Below, piece after piece: positions 5,424 to 6,114 of a stretch of 6,114 nucleotides of DNA. The DNA comes from a bacterium (lineage in GTDB: Bacteria > Desulfobacterota > Anaeroferrophillalia > Anaeroferrophillales > Anaeroferrophillaceae): the NCBI GenBank assembly GCA_029940125.1, contig JAOZRP010000158.1, positions 1 through 6,114 on the forward strand, written 5' to 3'. Positions within the stretch are counted from its first letter, which is position 1; each line of letters opens with the position of its first letter. The translations under genes were made by a program, and so were the position numbers. Below the pieces are notes generated by a model. That model searched no databases, was not told the origin of the DNA, and saw only the letters and a list, made by a program, of their open reading frames with translations.

Positions 5424-5564
5424 TTATCCCTTCACCTTGGCTGTCGGCATTCGACGCAGGAGAGAGTTGACCCCCATCAAGGAAAGCACCAGCATGCTCA
5501 AGATGATAAAAACACTTGAAAAACCTATCCCAAAAATTCGCATTGCCAAACCCCACTTTTCCAT
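5424..5564 (-). CDS. oadG: Small OadG-like gamma subunit of the Na+-pump decarboxylase
   Basis: This 46-residue protein has one membrane helix (about 6-30). Its start, MEKWGLAMRIFGIGFSSVF, has the IFGIGFSSVFIIL pattern typical of the N-terminal helix of decarboxylase gamma subunits, which assemble and stabilise the alpha and beta subunits. A short basic tail, LLRRMPTAKVKG, follows. Most gamma subunits are longer (about 80 or more residues, from memory), so this is a minimal form. The ATG at 5562-5564 is preferred because GGGGG (5571-5575) lies 6 nt upstream; an ATG two codons earlier directly abuts that G-run. A longer overlapping frame here (to 5272) shows no family resemblance. It is the first gene after the sigma-54 promoter and precedes oadB by 157 nt. 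Confidence 0.8.
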   Translation of the reverse strand: MEKWGLAMRIFGIGFSSVFIILSMLVLSLMGVNSLLRRMPTAKVKG

Positions 5565-5712
5565 ATCCATCCCCCGCTATTCGCTAAAAATTCTGAACCG
5601 GAAGCTTTTCTCATTCCAGTACAGTCCGATACCTGCAACCCACCACAGAAAGACAAAACACCGTTTCCTACCAAGCTTGAGCACATGACAATCTCAATGC
5701 CTATAAGGACAG

Positions 5713-5728
5713 AGCAACAACCGTGCCA
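5713..5728 (-). promoter_or_regulatory. Sigma-54 (-24/-12) promoter upstream of oadG-oadB
   Basis: On the minus strand the sequence reads TGGCAC (5723-5728), GGTTG, TTGCT (5713-5717), which agrees with the TGGCAC-N5-TTGCW consensus at every defined position. Transcription would start near 5702, about 140 nt before the oadG start. Use of sigma-54 implies an enhancer-binding activator; none is encoded in the window. Confidence 0.8.
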
Positions 5729-5917
5729 CAAATTACCCGGCTGGCCGGAACAGGTTAAGCAAATTGTTTTTATCTGATGCATAGATGAATGCTTCAAGCT
5801 GTCTATCCACAGTTAGTGGCTAAAAAAAGCTAAAAAACAAACGGTAAAAAAGAACACAGGAAATACCGTCCACAGCGCCAAGCACAAAAAGTTGCCAGTC
5901 CCCATTCCCCCGGCCCA

Positions 5918-5954
5918 TCTGAAATAATGTTCTATTATTTGCTTAATTTTCAGA
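5918..5954. promoter_or_regulatory. Nested inverted repeat, candidate enhancer site
   Basis: An outer pair, TCTGAAA (5918-5924) and TTTCAGA (5948-5954), encloses an inner pair, AAATAAT (5922-5928) and ATTATTT (5934-5940), with a 5-nt loop. The centre is about 210 bp upstream of the sigma-54 promoter, a normal distance for an activator site. A-rich tracts (5822-5840) between the two could favour bending. The AT-richness lowers the weight of the symmetry. Confidence 0.4.
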
Positions 5955-6064
5955 CATAATCGATAAAAAATCACCGGGGCACGCCGGCGACAATGCGGAA
6001 CAACACTTCCATCCTTCACCATTTCTTCATTGATCCTTTGCTACTGCACTCATAGACCTTCAAG

Positions 6065-6081
6065 GCGGGCTCAACGCCCGC
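6065..6081. repeat. Short GC-rich hairpin near the right edge
   Basis: GCGGGC (6065-6070) and GCCCGC (6076-6081) form a 6-bp stem with a TCAAC loop. No T-run follows on the plus strand, and the minus side has only TT before other bases, so it does not look like a terminator. It may be one copy of a dispersed intergenic repeat. Confidence 0.4.
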
Positions 6082-6114
6082 AACCCAAATCAGGGTATCA
6101 GGATGTTCCGGCAT

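Larger units (their letters stand above)
5571..6114. other. Region upstream of oadG with no convincing gene
   Basis: Apart from the sigma-54 promoter, the nested inverted repeat and a small hairpin near the right edge, nothing coding is supported here. Minus-strand frames at 5525-5797 and 5813-6022 are open but show no family resemblance. The first overlaps the oadG start out of frame, and the second has only a short hydrophobic end. The stretch is best read as the regulatory region of the oadG-oadB unit. Confidence 0.6.

Noticed and set aside
5272..5556. A 94-codon minus-strand frame spanning the oadG-oadB gap
   Set aside because: It overlaps oadG out of frame, shows no recognisable domain, and runs through the palindromic hairpin. 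The shorter oadG frame has the family signature and a ribosome site.
1098..5700. GACAATCTCAA occurring at 1098 and again near 5688
   Set aside because: An 11-base match within a window of this size is expected by chance, and the flanks do not extend it.
5801..5815. A DnaA-box-like CTATCCACA
   Set aside because: A single near-match with no cluster of boxes, no AT-rich unwinding region in the usual arrangement and no dnaA nearby.
5813..6022. A 69-codon minus-strand frame with a hydrophobic C-terminus
   Set aside because: No family resemblance and no convincing ribosome site. The hydrophobic run comes from A/T-rich tracts, and it lies in the likely regulatory region.
6016..6114. A minus-strand frame open to the right edge, containing VAGVEPALKVYE
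   Set aside because: It could be the end of a gene beyond the edge, but the segment is encoded by the GC-rich hairpin, and similar short peptides often arise from intergenic repeats. There is too little sequence to call it.

Overview
The window reads as part of the chromosome of an anaerobic, respiring Gram-negative bacterium, most likely of the former Deltaproteobacteria (Desulfobacterota or Desulfuromonadota). The grounds are a multiheme cytochrome c with a membrane cytochrome b partner, a Na+-pumping decarboxylase membrane subunit, a sigma-54 promoter and evidence of selenocysteine use. The lineage is inferred from gene content only. Every gene recognised lies on the minus strand, so transcription runs from right to left.

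Layout in transcription order. From 6114 to 5571 no convincing gene is seen, but there is a near-consensus sigma-54 promoter (5713-5728) and a nested inverted repeat about 210 bp upstream of it. Next come a 46-codon oadG-like gene (5424-5564), a hairpin with a T-run (5367-5406), oadB (4151-5266) and an intrinsic terminator (4083-4120). A second unit follows: a sigma-70-like promoter (about 4070-4099), a leader of about 250 nt with two palindromes, an ArsR-family regulator (3462-3809), an octaheme cytochrome c (1838-3460), a cytochrome b (1242-1841) and a strong terminator (1131-1170). Last is the 5' half of transketolase (1-974), with its own probable promoter, running off the left edge.

The main discovery is in the octaheme cytochrome gene. 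A conventional gene finder would split it at an in-frame TGA (3140-3142). Both halves are in the same frame. Together they hold exactly eight CXXCH motifs, one signal peptide and one C-terminal anchor, as in the octaheme tetrathionate reductase (OTR) family. The TGA falls where, as I recall, that family has an active-site cysteine (N-x-x-C). It is followed 17 nt later by a perfect 7-bp stem with an AGGU loop that closely resembles the apical part of the E. coli fdhF SECIS element. The simplest reading is a selenocysteine form of an octaheme reductase.

How the parts fit: the regulator and the octaheme gene are 1 nt apart, and the octaheme and cytochrome b genes overlap by 4 nt, so they form one coupled operon. 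The cytochrome b probably passes electrons between the quinone pool and the periplasmic octaheme enzyme. A related palindrome, roughly TTCATYVGGAAA-N6-TTTCCGRATGAA, occurs twice before the regulator gene and once between oadG and oadB. This suggests that the two units share a regulator or an RNA element.
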